Positions 40,857 through 53,284 of a stretch of DNA of 64,000 nt are shown piece after piece (within the stretch, counting starts at the first letter, position 1; every line of letters begins with the position of its first letter). This stretch comes from Chamaelirium japonicum (lineage: Eukaryota > Streptophyta > Magnoliopsida > Liliales > Melanthiaceae). Below the pieces are notes generated by a model. That model saw only the letters and a program-made list of their open reading frames with translations. It had not been told where the DNA came from and did no database searches. The translations under genes and the position numbers were made by a program. Location: contig OX393549.1 of assembly GCA_947650365.1 (NCBI GenBank), positions 13,943,297 to 14,007,296 on the forward strand, given 5' to 3'.

Positions 40857-42815
40857 TGTTGGAATTGGATCCGTTTATTAGAGTCGCAGTGGAAGTAAAA
40901 GATAGATCTGAAGATCATACGGTGTATGTTTCATTACAATTAATTCTACAAAATAATCTACATACAAATCTATGATCTTAGCATATGTGCGGACACCCTA
41001 GAGGCATACTACGATCTACAGAAGACATGCAAGCATCTAGTTAGGTGTTTAGAATCATCATACCTTGTGGATCTATGATCCGAAGAGAACAGAATGATAA
41101 TGAACCGCACGTGAATCGCAAGGGATGCTGTCGGATAGCACTTTGTCCTTTGCGAATTGAGGAATCCTCGAAGTCTACCTCTGAGTGCAAGTACTACGAG
41201 CCGACGGAGGAATTCATTGCGAAGACGATGACGAGCCGCGAGATCTCCTCCTTCTCTTTCTCTCTCCTTCCTTCTCCTTCCTTCCTCCTTCTTCTTCCTT
41301 CTTCTTCCTCTTTCTTCCTTGGCCGAAACCTCAGAGAGGGAGAGAGGGAGAGGGGGGTCGGATTTTCTGGAGGGGGAGAGCTGGGGCCGGCCCCTCCCTC
41401 TCTAATCCTCTTATAGGGCCGGCCTCCTAGTGCTACAAGCAAGCTAGGGCCGGCCCTAGATGGATAGGGATGAGGGGGGGGGGGGCAGTTTTCAGGGTTT
41501 CCAAGTGTCTATCGTGAATTTCAGCCTGGACGAAAACGCCCTTCACGGAAAGTAAAAAACTGAAAGAGAGATTGAGTGAGGTGCGCTACTCGGAATCGAG
41601 TTCCGTCAGCGCCTATGAGCTCCTGGAATTATTATGCTCATTCTAAGATCCATATTCAATATATTCTGAGCTATATTTTAGTATTTACCAAAATACTCCT
41701 ATGGCCCCTGACATATATGAATTAGGTTCTTAGGCTCCGGGCTTGCGCTCCATCGCGCTACTTCGCATCCAACGTATCTAACCAGATCGGGGAACAATTC
41801 CTATACGCAATGACAGGATGGAACCTTTAGGGTTCAGGATCTCTAGCTCCAACCGGATCCCTGATTAACTGTTCCGGTGATACACCGAAAGTTCCGTTAA
41901 TCAGCCCTCATTCGATTAACCCGCGTAGCCACCCAGAATGCGACGCAAGTTGAACTCTAGTGATCCTAAACTTATATTACTCCCTCGTAACCCTGTTCTC
42001 TACTATACTCTGATCATCCTTAGTCCCTCATATTACTGGTGCCATGATACGATTCGGGCGGTGGGGAGCACCGTCAGATCCCGATCGATCATCTGACTAG
42101 GAATTGATGACTTGTCATCTATAACACCACACACCTTTCGGTGTTATGCCTAGCATCCGGAACATCGTCAGTCATGCTGACAACCACCAGGCCTGGGTTA
42201 ACTGTGTGGACAGATTGACTCATCAAAACGCATACATCCAATACTGGATGTCAGATAATCTGTAGGGATTACATATCACTCAAGCGCCAGCCGGGTAACC
42301 CAACGTACCGTGGTATTGGACTATGGAAGGTCCGCATACATTGGCACATCAAAACACCACACAACTGGTTGCCCAGTGTATATGGTCCCTCAGGGTTAAT
42401 GACATATTATCTATAGTAGCAAGACGGTTTATGCACCAGTGTCTGAATCACTGAACTGTGCACCGTCTTGGTTCCTGTTCAACACGATCATCGTGCTTGG
42501 TCAGGTGAATGGGAATCCCACGTTCCCGTGGTGGAAACTTCACCACATCCTCTACCTGCCAATAGCTTGTTCTTGGTGAAGTGACCGGCATTACCTATGT
42601 TGTGAACTAGTTCTAGATCTACACACAATTGGTCCACTGGGTCTCCCAAGCATGGATCCATCATGCGCCTTAGTGGCCTACTGTGTTCCCTAGGGTCCTT
42701 TATTATATGTGTATTAACATATACCAAAGTAATATTCTAATTAAAGCAATAACCAAAGTCATCTTTATTAATGTTAATACAGAAAATTCATGCTCAGGAC
42801 ACACGAGCTATAACA
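40857..42815 (-). repeat. 3' LTR of the 9.8-kb copia element
   Basis: Minus strand starts TGTTATAGCTCG and ends CAATTCCAACA. It carries a purine/pyrimidine-rich run and GGGCCGGCC words at 41250-41460. Frames in it have no protein support. Confidence 0.95.
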
Positions 42816-42828
42816 ATCTTCCACTTGG
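42816..42828 (-). promoter_or_regulatory. Polypurine tract
   Basis: Minus strand CCAAGTGGAAGAT sits directly before the 3' LTR. It is only moderately purine-rich but in the right place. Confidence 0.6.
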
Positions 42829-42829
42829 C

Positions 42830-44170
42830 CTAGCGAGGAACAACAGTCTTAACTCCCATGGTATCCACGTGCTTCTCAAAAGCCTTGATCGGTAACGCCT
42901 TTGTGAAAGGGTCCGCCATGTTATCTGTAGACGCCACCTGAGTCACTGGAACCTCCCCTCGCTTCTGCAAGTCCCAGATAATGTAGTATTTTCGCTTGAT
43001 ATGCTTGCTCTTCTGGTGATATCTTGGCTCCTTGGATTGTGCTACCGCTCCACTATTGTCATAGTAAAGGACAATAAGATCTTGAGCTCCCGGTACGCAT
43101 CCTAAGTCCGTGAGGAACTTTTTGAGCCACACCGTCTCCTTGACTGCTTCGCACGCTGCAATGTACTCAGCCTCTGTCGTCGAATCTGCGATGCATCCCT
43201 ACTTTACGCTACTCCAACTGACAGCTCCTCCTCCTAATGAAAACACAAACCCTGATATCGATCTCCTGGATTTCGAATCTGATGCAAAATCAGAATCCGT
43301 ATACCCAATCGGCATCAGTTCCTGTGAAGAGTAAACTAACTCATAATCTCTTATCATACGGAGATACTTGAGTATATTTTTCACAGCAGTCCAGTACCCT
43401 TGACCCAGATTTGACTGATACCTGCCCATCATGCCTACTGCATAGCATATATTTGGTCTCGTGCACTGCATAACATACACCAGACTTCCTACAGCCGAAG
43501 CATAAGGTATCTTCTGCATCTCTTCCTTCTCCTCAGGAGTCTTAGGACCTTGATCCTTGGATAATTTTATTCCATGTCTGAATGGAACCAGTCCCTTCTT
43601 GGAGTTGTGCATACTGAATCTGACCAAGATAGTATCTATCTAGGCTGACTATGACAGTGAGAGAGTCTTGTTCTGGTGATCTCAAGTTACCTTGATCCCC
43701 AGAACATAACTCGCTTTACCCAGGTCTGTCATATCAAATTGAGAGGATAACTACACATTCATTGTAGACAATGCTCCAATATCATTTCCAATGAGCACGA
43801 TATCGTCCACATAAAGTACCAGAAAAACTATTGTAGTCTTATTGCTCCTTTTATAAATACATGGTTCATCCACGTTCTGTTCAAATCCATAAGACTGGAT
43901 AGCCTGATCAAAATACATGTTCCAACTTCTGGATGCTTGCTTCAGTCCATAAATAAACCTTTACAATTTGCACACCAGACTTTCCTGACCTTTTGCGACA
44001 AAGCCTGGAGGCTGGGACATATAGATGTCTTCTTCCAAATCCCCATTGAGGAATACGGTCTTGATGTCCATTTACCAGATCTCCCAATCATAATGAGCTG
44101 CAATGGACAAGAGGATTTGGATTGACTTAAGCATAGCCACTGGCGAAAAGGTTTCGTCATAGTCAATCCC
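42830..44170 (-). pseudogene. Copia reverse transcriptase and RNase H, broken
   Basis: From 44170 the minus strand reads DETFSPVAMLKSIQILLSIA, DIKTVFLNGDLEEDIYMSQP, FIYGLKQASRSWNMYFDQAI and LYVDDIVLIGN (intact YVDD near 43797-43820), then DMTDLGKASYVLGIKV. Further on come QCTRPNICYAVGMMGRYQSN, TDSDFASDSKSRRSISGFVF, TEAEYIAACEAVKETVWLKK and the end ALPIKAFEKHVDTMGVKTVV (RNase H). Several in-frame stops occur, among them one just after GYTQR, one after DWEIW and one before GCIADSTTEAEY. The catalytic motif survives, but no continuous frame does. Confidence 0.93.
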
Positions 44171-45706
44171 TTATCGCTGGGTATAACCCTTAGCGACTAG
44201 TCTAGCTTTGTAAGTCTCAACGATACCATCATGACCTCTTTTTCTTTTGTATACCCACTTATACCCCACAGGTTTAATGTTGTGAGGCGGTGTTACAAGT
44301 GTCCAGACCGAGTTTTGGGACATCGATGTCAGTTCTACCTCCATGGCTTTCTGCCATGCTGCATGGTCAGAGAATACCATCACTTCGTCATAGTTCAGAG
44401 AATCATCCTCCTGAAACTTTGGATCTACCATGAAGGCTTCTCCAATGTATCTATCAGAAGCATTTGTGGTCCTCTCACTGCGATGAGCCTGCGGTGGTTC
44501 CATAGGAGTCGATTCTACAGTATCGTTTATCTTAGTGGTATCGACTCCCACTATGTTTTTTGTCTGCGTACTCCCATCAGTACCAAGCAATTCTTCAAGA
44601 ACTACTTTACTGGTGGGCTTATGGTCTATTAAATAATCATGTTCCAGGAATACAGTGTTCGTCGAGACGATAACCTTTCTATCCTCAGGATCATAAAATA
44701 AACCACTATTTGCCCCTTTTGGATACCCAACAGACAGACATACCTTAGTCTTTGACTCCATCTTATTTTGCTTGTCCTTCCGCACATGTACTGGACAACC
44801 CCAAATCCTAAAGTGCTGTAGGCTTGGTTTTCGCTTCAACCACAGCTCCCAAGGAGTTAGAGGTACTGACTTTGATGGAACAAAGTTCAAAGTATATGCT
44901 ACCGTTTCTAGGGCATATCCCCAAAAACTAAGTGGCAATGTTGCATAACTCATCATAGTCCGAACCATGTCTAACAAAATTCGGTTTCTCCTCTCAGATA
45001 CACCGTTTTGTTGCGGTGTCCCTGGTGCAGTCAACTGGGATACGATCCCATGCTCACGCAGGTACCCAATAAATTCATCCGATAGGTATTCGCCTCCTCG
45101 ATCCAATCGAAGAGAGTTGATACTTTTACCCGTCTGCTTTTCTGCTTCAGCTCTGAACTCCTTGAACTTATCAAAGGATTCAGACTTTCGCCGTATTAGG
45201 TATATGTATCCAAACCTCGAGTGATCATCCGTGAAGGTGATGAAATACTCGAAGCCTCCTATGGCACGGACACTTATGGGCCCACATACATCAGTGTGTA
45301 CCAACTCTAATACCTCCTGAGATCTGCTACCTTTGGCTCGGAAAGATCTTTTAGTCATCTTATCTTCCAGGCAAGACTCATACGTTGGTAAGCTTTCTGA
45401 AATATCTAGACTTAAAAGTCTTACCTTAACCAACCTATGAATCATGTCTGAGGCTATGTGTCCAAGCCTTAGATGCCAAAGGAGTATTGGATTATCTGAG
45501 GGATTTTTTCTTTTAGATGAATTAACCATACAGGCTTCAGTTATGTTATCTTGCTTATGATTGGAGTTAATTACATACAGACCATTCTGTGTCTTTCCCT
45601 TATAAACAAAGGAACCATTCAATTTAATTGATACACCAGAAGCATCAAATAAAACTGAAAAACCTTCATTATTCAATAAGGAAACAAAAATTAAATTTCG
45701 TCTCAA
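44171..45706 (-). pseudogene. Copia integrase region with N-terminal reverse transcriptase
   Basis: This is an uninterrupted 511-codon frame. It contains a GAG-pre-integrase HH-type region (LLWHLRLGHIASDMIHRL) and then an integrase core with the DDE residues visible in VHTDVCGP, RLDRGGEYLS and QNGVSERRNRI. A GKR-like C-terminal domain follows (FRIWGCPVHVRK, GYPKGANSGLFYDPED). The RT start is EVELTSMSQNSVWTLVTPP to KARLVAKGYTQR. This is the best-preserved retrotransposon coding segment in the window. It is part of a gag-pol polyprotein, so its first Met is not a real start. Confidence 0.93.
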
Positions 45707-46147
45707 GGACGGTACATAAAGTATGTCTCTAAGTAATAAACTTCTTCCACCAAGAAACTACAAGACGACATCTCCAACTGCTTCAGCCTCTATCACAGTC
45801 TCAGTTCCTATGCTTAGGATTATCTCTTCATCACCCAGTTTTCTTGTCTCCTTGAACCCCTGCAAATTATTGCAAGCATGGTTAGTGGAACCAGAATCCA
45901 CAATCCATAAAACTGGAGAACAACTGGATGCTACAAGGGATTCTACTATATGGATTTGAGATATACCTGTCCCAGCCTTCTTGGGAGCCGCACGGTAATC
46001 GCCCTTCCAGTGCCCCTTCTTGCTGCATCGTAAATATTTTCCTTTGAGGTTTGTCGGACCATTTTGCTTAGGAACCTGCAACTGCACCTGATCCATCTTC
46101 ACAGGCTTCTTAGACTTTCTTTTCTGAAACTTGCCTTTGGCTTTCAA
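45707..46147 (-). pseudogene. Copia nucleocapsid zinc knuckle and aspartic protease
   Basis: The basic stretch GKFQKRKSKKPVK precedes a degraded zinc knuckle (YLRCSKKGHWKGDYR; the first and last Cys are changed). Then comes the protease motif LWIVDSGSTNHACNN (D-S-G, active Asp present). A TAG stop after AEAVGDVVL separates it from LLLRDILYVPSLRRNL, which continues into the integrase frame. Confidence 0.9.
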
Positions 46148-46798
46148 GAAGACTTCCGCTCTATGTTCAGGGATTGAGCTTCTGCCTTCATCCCGTCCTC
46201 TGTCGCCTGGAGTGCCACTAGGAGTTCTGTGTTAGACATCTCTAACCGGTTAAGGTTAAAGTTGGTAGCGAAGCCCTCAAATGCTCCTGACAGAGATGCG
46301 AGAAAAATATCGGTCTGGATCTCTGCATCCAAAATGACATCGAAGGAACCAAGCTCATTTACATAGCCAAACAATTTCAGCATATGATCCCGAACTAAAG
46401 TTTCCTCTGCCATCTTCGTGGACACCAATTTCTTGATGGTCAGGTAACGAGTTACCCGACTACGACCCTCGAACATTTTCTTTAAAATAGAGCATCATGT
46501 CTGAAGCGAAGGCCATGTCTTTGACTTGCTTTTGAAGGACAGTCTGCAAGAATGCCACTATGTAACACTTGCACATCTTATCAGTATCTAGCCAGTTTTT
46601 CCATTCCTTCAGTTGAGCCTCAGTAGTACTTGGTCCCGGCATGGCCGGTTGAGGGGTGCTTAGGGCAATTATGTGTTTGCCAACCCTTAGGACGAGCATC
46701 AGGTTACGCTTCCAGTCCTCGTAGTTTGGTCCCGTAAGTTTGTTATCATTAAGGATGGAGGCAAGGGGATCGAGGTTGGTTATAATTTCTGTAAACAA
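46144..46798 (-). pseudogene. Copia gag, one frameshift
   Basis: Starts MFTEIITNLDPLASILNDNK, then LTGPNYEDWKRNLMLVLRVG, a standard copia gag N terminus. A frameshift near 46465-46475 moves to MAEETLVRDHMLKLFGYVNE, FLASLSGAFEGFATNFNLNR and ALQATEDGMKAE (UBN2-like gag region). A second shift near 46147 leads into the zinc knuckle. Confidence 0.92.
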
Positions 46799-48729
46799 TG
46801 GTTTAAAGCAAAAGTTAGGGTCTACTACAATCTATTTCATGAAATTTAGAAATAGATAATGTTTACTCCAGCCGCTATGTCTTCACTACCTCAAGTTGAG
46901 ACATTCAGGAATCTAAATTCCCTAGGCTCGAGTACTGAGACTATCGGCCTTGAATTGGAGACAATATCTCGGTGAGAGCATGCAACCGCTTCTGCCAACG
47001 GGGTTTTTACGATCCAGTCTTTATCAGAATTACCCAGGGCAAACTGAAAGACCTCCAAGTCTCCTTTTGGCCAGCTTTATGTGACCCGTGTGCGCAGCAA
47101 CGACGGCTTCACATAAGCTTTCGGATGCTTCCCACAAATCTAGGTGGTATCGGTAGGGGGGTTCATAGGCTCCCGCGGTGTAGGAAAAAAATGATCACCC
47201 ACTGCCACTGGCATCCTCCATGTCCCGAAGGAAACCACTAGGCGAACCAACATGGAAGGAAACACAGCTCTCACCCGGTGGGAATATCGAACTGTGTACC
47301 TCCCACCCAGACCCTTAGCCGGTTGATTGTGGAGGCCAAGGGCTCCCCTTTGGAGGGAACCTCTTACACATCCTATCTTTATGAGGTTTTATGCATATCT
47401 AGAAAGGTCACGACCTCCTAGACTTAGACCCTTGTGTACCGTGCTCCCACTAGGATTACAAACCTTCCCGCAAAGCATTAATATCCTTGGAAAATATCAT
47501 AGTCCCTACCTCGAATACTCAGCTTTCGCCTTTCTTACAAGGATCACATTACATAGATTCCAAGGATCCCGATACCTCACTAGTTTGCCCATAATCCTAA
47601 GATCTAGAGCCTAGCATAAGGTCAACGTGGAAAGGACTCCCACTAGAATGACGCCTCGTTCACAATTTGATGCCTAATGTCATAGTAGACCTCATCTTAT
47701 TATAAGTTTCGATGCTGGCCAAATAGGGACATCCGACAACCTTCACCGGACCTCAACCTAATGGTGGCATAACCAAATCGCGATGAGTTCACACTACCAT
47801 CAAACATCAACTAGAAACGAGTATCACTTAGTAGAATCCTAACCTAATTTGGTCTCTAGGACCATGTGGGGAAAAAGCATCCCACTAGGGTTATCATACT
47901 TCTTATGGGGACATTAGTTATCTCTAAACAAATCTAACACTGCGTCAATCTCGGTGCACAGTACTTGGCTACCTGAACTACCACGAGGGCGGTTACCACT
48001 TTTCCTTTTAGCTAGCCACCGGATTCGCACGTGTTAGAACAATATAGAGACACCGATGAATCCATAAGCTTAGTACTAATCCTAAGCCTGATCTAGAGAC
48101 TAACTCACAAGCAAGATAGATAATTAAATTATCATCGGGGTTTTCTAAACACTAAGTAAAGAGAATCAACAGAAATAACGTCCAAACTGAATCAAGTCCA
48201 GGATCCGACCCCTGAACCTGAATAGCACAGCCAAGATATCATGCTCTTTCGTTCTGCACGATCTCTGACAACGATCCCGATCATCACCAACGTGCATGCT
48301 TTCGTCGGGTTTTTGCATGCCATGGTACCACTTGCCCGAACCGTGGATGTAGCATCATCTCCTTTTTCCTGTGACCGAAAAACTAACATGCTCCGAGTAA
48401 GTGCTCGATCGTGTATAATTTCGCTAGAAAGAAAAGGAAACAATCATAGAAAATATGGCCAGGGAACCAAGGATGGTCAACCTCCACCCCCGCCCATTTA
48501 GAGCCTTAAAATCCACAAACACAATAATAATCAATGCAAAAATAAATCCGGGGTCCGACCCCCGGAGGCATGCAATCACAGATTACTATTCGACGCGGCA
48601 CCTGCAAAAAGACGATACATAGCATAATCCATATGCATGATCTACGCCGAACCCCGAGAAACATATGCCATCATATATTCACATGATGTTTTCACAAATT
48701 CATGCATGAAACATACACCAAAGCGTGCG
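46799..48729 (-). other. Untranslated leader of the 9.8-kb copia element
   Basis: 1.9 kb between the primer site and gag with no protein support for any frame. It is likely to hold the packaging signal. No gene or repeat recognised. Confidence 0.75.
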
Positions 48730-48740
48730 CTGATACCAAT
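48730..48740 (-). promoter_or_regulatory. Primer-binding site (initiator-Met tRNA type)
   Basis: Minus strand ATTGGTATCAG, directly after the 5' LTR; TGGTATCAG is the classic initiator methionine tRNA complement. Confidence 0.9.
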
Positions 48741-50652
48741 TGTTGGAATTGGATTCGCTTATCAGAGTCGCAGCGAAAGCAAAAGATAGATCCGAAGATC
48801 ATACGGTGTATGTTTCATTACAATTAATTCTACAAAACAATCTATATGTAAATCTATGATCTTACCATATGTGCGGACACCCTAGAGGCATATTACGATC
48901 TACGAAAGACATGCATGCATCTAGTTAGGTATTTAAAATCATCATACCTTGTGGATCTATGATCCGGAGAGAACGGAACGATGATGAACCATATGTGAAT
49001 CGCAAGGGAAGCTGTCCGATAGCACCTTATCCTTTGCGAATTGAGGAATCCTCGAAGTCCTACCTCTGAGTGCAAGGACTACGAGCCGACGGAGTGCGAG
49101 ATCTCCTCCTTCTCTTTCTCTTTTCTTCCTTCTCCTTCCTTCCTCCTTCTTCTTCCTCTTTCTTCCTTGGCCGAAACCTCAGAGAGGGAGAGAGGGAGAG
49201 GGGGGTCGGATTTTCTAGAGGGGGAGAGCTAGGGCCGGCCCCTCCCTCTCTAATCCTCTTATAGGGCCAGCCTCCTAGTGCTACAAGCAAGCTAGGGCCG
49301 ACCCTAGATGGATAGGGATGAGGGGGGGTGGTTTTCAGGGTTTCCAAGTGTCTATCGTGAAGCCTTGACGAAAACGCCCTTCACGAAAAGTCAAAAACTG
49401 AAAGAGAGATTGAGTGAGATGCACTACTCGGAATCAAGTTCCGTCAGCGCTTATGAGCTCCTGGAATTATTCCGTTCATTCTAAGATCCATATTCAATAT
49501 ATTCTGAGCCATATTTAAGTATTTATCAAAATACCCCTATGACCCCTAACACATGTGAATTAGGTTCTTAGACTCCGGGCTTGCGCTCCATCGTGCTACT
49601 TCACATCCAATGTATCCAACCAGGTCAGAGAATAATTCCTATAGCAACGACAGGGTGGAACCTTCAGGGTTCGGGATCTCTAGCTCCAACTAGATCCCTG
49701 ATTAACTGTTCCGGTGACACACCGAAAGTTCCGTTAATCAGTCCTAATCCGATTAATCCGCGTAGCCACCCAGAGTACAACGTGAGTTGAACTCTAGTGA
49801 TCCTAAACTTATGTTACTCCCTCGTAACCCTGTTCTCTACTATACTCTGATCATCCTTAGTCCCTCATATTACTGATGCCATGATATGACTCGGGCGGTG
49901 GGGAGTACCGTCAGATCCCGATCGATCAGTAGACTAGGAATTGATGACTTGTCATCTATAGCACCACACACCTTCCGGTGCTATGCCTAGCATCCGGAAC
50001 ATCGTCAGTCATACTGACAACTACCAGGCCTGGGTTAACTGTGTGGACAGATTGACTCATCAAAACGCACCCATCCAACACTGGACGTCGGATAACCTGT
50101 AGGGATTACATATCACTCAAGCGCCAGCCGGGTAACCCAACGTACTGTGGTATTGTACTATGTAAGGTCCGCACACAATGGCACATCAAAGCACCACACA
50201 ACTGGTTGGCCCAATGTACATGGTCCCTCAGGGTTAAGGATAGATTATCTATAGTAGCAAGACGGTTTATGCATCAGTGTCTGAATCACTGAACTGTGCA
50301 CCATCTTGGTTCCTTTTCAACACGATCATCGTGCTTGTCAGGTGAATGGGAATCCCACGTTCCCGTGGTGGAAACTTCACCATATCCTTTACATGCAAAT
50401 AGCTTATTCTCGGTGAAGCGACCGGTATCACCTAAGCTGTGAACTAGTTCTAGGTCTACACACAACTGGTCCACTGGGTCTCCCAAGCATGGATCCACCA
50501 TGCGCCTCAGTGGCCTACTGTGTTCCCTAGGGTCCTTTATTATATGTGTATTAACATATACCAAAGTAGTATTCTAATTAAAGAAATAACCAAAGTCATC
50601 TTTATTAATATTAATACAGAAAATCCATGCTCAAGATACACGAGCTACGACA
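48741..50652 (-). repeat. 5' LTR of the 9.8-kb copia element
   Basis: Minus strand starts TGTCGTAGCTCG and ends CAATTCCAACA. It is collinear with the 3' LTR. The length difference of 47 bp includes a shorter CTTCTTCCTT tract and other small indels. Confidence 0.95.
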
Positions 50653-51054
<402 letters not shown>

Positions 51055-51076
51055 TATATATATATATATATATATT

Positions 51077-51443
51077 GGTCAGGATCGGATGACCCAGCAA
51101 ATAACTCAGCACCCTTTGAGGCACCTAGAGGTTTTAGAATGGGCTAATTTTTTGTAGACATGTTGTCTATGATATGTTGATCATCCTCACAAAAAATCAG
51201 CCCATTCTACAGCCTCTAGGTGCATCAAATGAGATATTCAAATCAACGGTTAAAATTGACAGTCAAAAACTGTTGATTTGAAGAGCGCATTTGATGCACC
51301 TAGAGGTTTTAGAATGGGCTGATTTTTTCTGAGGATGATTAACATACCATAGACGACATGTCTACAAAAAATCAGCCTATTCTATAACTTCTAAGTGCAT
51401 CAAAGGGTGCTGGGTTATTAATGGGTCAAAATTTACTGGGTCA
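51077..51443. repeat. Foldback family A, copy with clipped right end
   Basis: GGTCAGGATCGGATGACCC opens it. The right end stops at ACTGGGTCA and lacks the last ~15 bp of the family, replaced by CACACACATA before element C. Confidence 0.88.
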
Positions 51444-51450
51444 CACACAC

Positions 51451-51815
51451 ATAGGGTCGATCGAGTGAGAAACCCCTTATTTGCGAAACCTTGTACGAAA
51501 CCCCCCTAGAAGTTTCAGAATTTGATGAAACTTGGTAGGCATGCTACCTATGACATGTTGATCATCCTCACAAAATTTCATCAAATTCTAAAACTTCTAG
51601 GGGCATCAAATGTTAGAAGATTTACCGACCGTTCATAAAAACCATTAACTTGATTATCAAATTTGATGCCCCTAGAAGTTTTAGAATTTGATGAAATTTT
51701 ATGAGGATGATCAACATGGCATAGGTAGCATGCCTACCAAGTTTCAGCAAATTCTGAAACCTCTAGAGGGTTTTCGTACAAGGTTTCGCAAATAAGGGGT
51801 TTCTCACTGGATCGT

Positions 51816-51820
<5 letters not shown>
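51451..51820. repeat. Foldback type C, copy 1 (~370 bp)
   Basis: GAGAAACCCCTTATTTGCGA on the left mirrors TCGCAAATAAGGGGTTTCTC on the right. Inside are four alternating arms of the CTAGAAGTTTTAGAATTTG module, around a centre with ACCGACCGTTCATAAAAACC. Confidence 0.9.
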
Positions 51821-51853
<33 letters not shown>

Positions 51854-51897
51854 CTTGATTATCAAATTTGATGTCCCTCTATATATATATATATATA
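51821..51897. repeat. (TA)n with a 29-bp piece of element C inside
   Basis: TA (51821-51851) is followed by AACTTGATTATCAAATTTGA with TGTCCCTC (51852-51880), then TA again. The insert matches the central part of element C at 51647-51672. Confidence 0.85.
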
Positions 51898-52260
51898 GAG
51901 GGACGATCCAGTGAGAAACCCCTTATTTGTGAAACCTTATGCGAAACCCCCCTAGAGGTTTCGGAATTTGCTGAAACTTGGTAGGCATGCTACCTATGCC
52001 ATGTTGATCATCCTCACAAAATTTCATCAAATTCTAAAACCTCTAGGGGCCTCAAATGTTAGAAAATTTACTGACCGTTCATAAAAACCGTTAATTTGAT
52101 TATCTAATTTGATGCTCCTTGAGGTTTTAGAATTTGATAAAATTTTGTGAGGATGATCAACATGGCATGGGTAGTATGCCTATCAAATTTCATTAAATTC
52201 TAAGACCTCTAGGGGGGTTTCGCACAAGGTTTCGCAAATAAGAGGTTTCTCACTGGATCG

Positions 52261-52265
<5 letters not shown>
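51898..52265. repeat. Foldback type C, copy 2
   Basis: GAGGGACGATCCAGTGAGAA on the left, CTCACTGGATCGACCCTC on the right. Same architecture as copy 1, with scattered substitutions. Confidence 0.9.

Positions 52266-52321
<56 letters not shown>
52266..52321. repeat. Compound (CT)n-(TA)n array
   Basis: About 28 bp of CT then about 28 bp of TA. Confidence 0.96.
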
Positions 52322-52324
<3 letters not shown>

Positions 52325-52715
52325 GAATGGGATGCTGCCTATCAAAGCAGCATTTTTTGCTGCTTTGAAACATTGTTTGACCATCCTAGAAGTTTTGGAA
52401 TTTGATGAAATTTGGTGAGGGTGTTGTCTAGGGTAAGATGATCATCCTCACAAATTTTCATCAAATTCCAAAACTTCTAGGGGGTTCAAATGGTCGAAGC
52501 AAAATCAGTCGTCTGCAGTCACCGTTAAAATCTGCAGCATTTTGCTTCGACCATTTGACCCTCTTAGAAGTTTTGGAATTTGATGAAAATTTGTGAGGAT
52601 GATCATCTTACCCTAGACAACACCCTCACCAAATTTTATCAAATTCCAAAACTTCTAGGATGGTCAAACAATGTCTCAAAGCAGCAAAAACGCTGCTTTG
52701 ATAGGCAGCATCCCG

Positions 52716-52718
<3 letters not shown>
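52322..52718. repeat. Foldback family B, full-length copy (~397 bp)
   Basis: Same ends as 636-854 (GGGATGCTGCCTATCAAAGC / GCTTTGATAGGCAGCATCCC), plus a central block with ATGGTCGAAGCAAAATC and GCATTTTGCTTCGACCAT. The module GAAGTTTTGGAATTTGATG occurs in four alternating arms. Confidence 0.92.
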
Positions 52719-52799
<81 letters not shown>

Positions 52800-52810
52800 T
52801 ATAGATATAT
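52719..52810. repeat. Compound (CT)n-(TA)n array
   Basis: About 20 bp of CT then about 60 bp of TA and a GATATA tail. Confidence 0.96.
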
Positions 52811-53191
52811 GGGTCAGGATCGGATGACCTAGCAAATTTTGACCCATTAATAACCCAGCACCCTTTGATGCACTTAGAGGTTATAGAATGGGCTGATTTT
52901 TTGTAGACTTGTCGTCTATGGTATGTTGATCATTCTCGCAAAAAATCAGCCCATTCTAAAACCTCTAGGTGCATCAAATGCGCTCTTCAAATCAACGGTT
53001 TTTTACTGTCAATTTTAACCGTTGATTTAAAGATCTGATTTGATGCACCTAGAGGTTTTAGAATGGGCTGATTTTTTGTGAGGATGATCAATATTATCAT
53101 AGACAACATGTCTACAAAAAATCAGCCCATTCTAAAACCTCTAGGTGCCTTAAAGGGTGCTGGGTTTTTTGCTGGGTCATCCGATCCTGAC
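52811..53191. repeat. Foldback family A, complete copy (381 bp)
   Basis: GGGTCAGGATCGGATGACC to GGGTCATCCGATCCTGAC. Four alternating module arms with the central stem AATCAACGGTT/AACCGTTGATT. The best-preserved copy of the family. Confidence 0.93.
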
Positions 53192-53223
53192 TCTCTCTCT
53201 CTTTCTCTCTTTCTCTCTCTCTC

Positions 53224-53282
<59 letters not shown>
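53192..53282. repeat. Compound (CT)n-(TA)n array
   Basis: CT with TTTC and TGTC interruptions, then about 55 bp of TA. Confidence 0.96.

Positions 53283-53284
<2 letters not shown>

Larger units (their letters stand above)
40857..50652 (-). mobile_element. Complete Ty1/copia retrotransposon with ~1.9-kb LTRs
   Basis: The element is 9796 bp with perfect 5-bp TSD, LTRs of 1959 bp (left, 3' LTR) and 1912 bp (right, 5' LTR), an initiator-Met-type primer site and a polypurine tract. Internal order on the minus strand is leader, gag, zinc knuckle, protease, integrase, reverse transcriptase, RNase H. Long LTRs with this domain order resemble the Angela/Tork group, which is an inference. Frameshifts and stops in gag and RT make this copy non-autonomous now. 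Confidence 0.95.

Noticed and set aside
43199-46798. Functional retrotransposon polyprotein
   Set aside because: Frameshifts in gag, a stop between protease and integrase, and several stops in RT and RNase H prevent an intact product.
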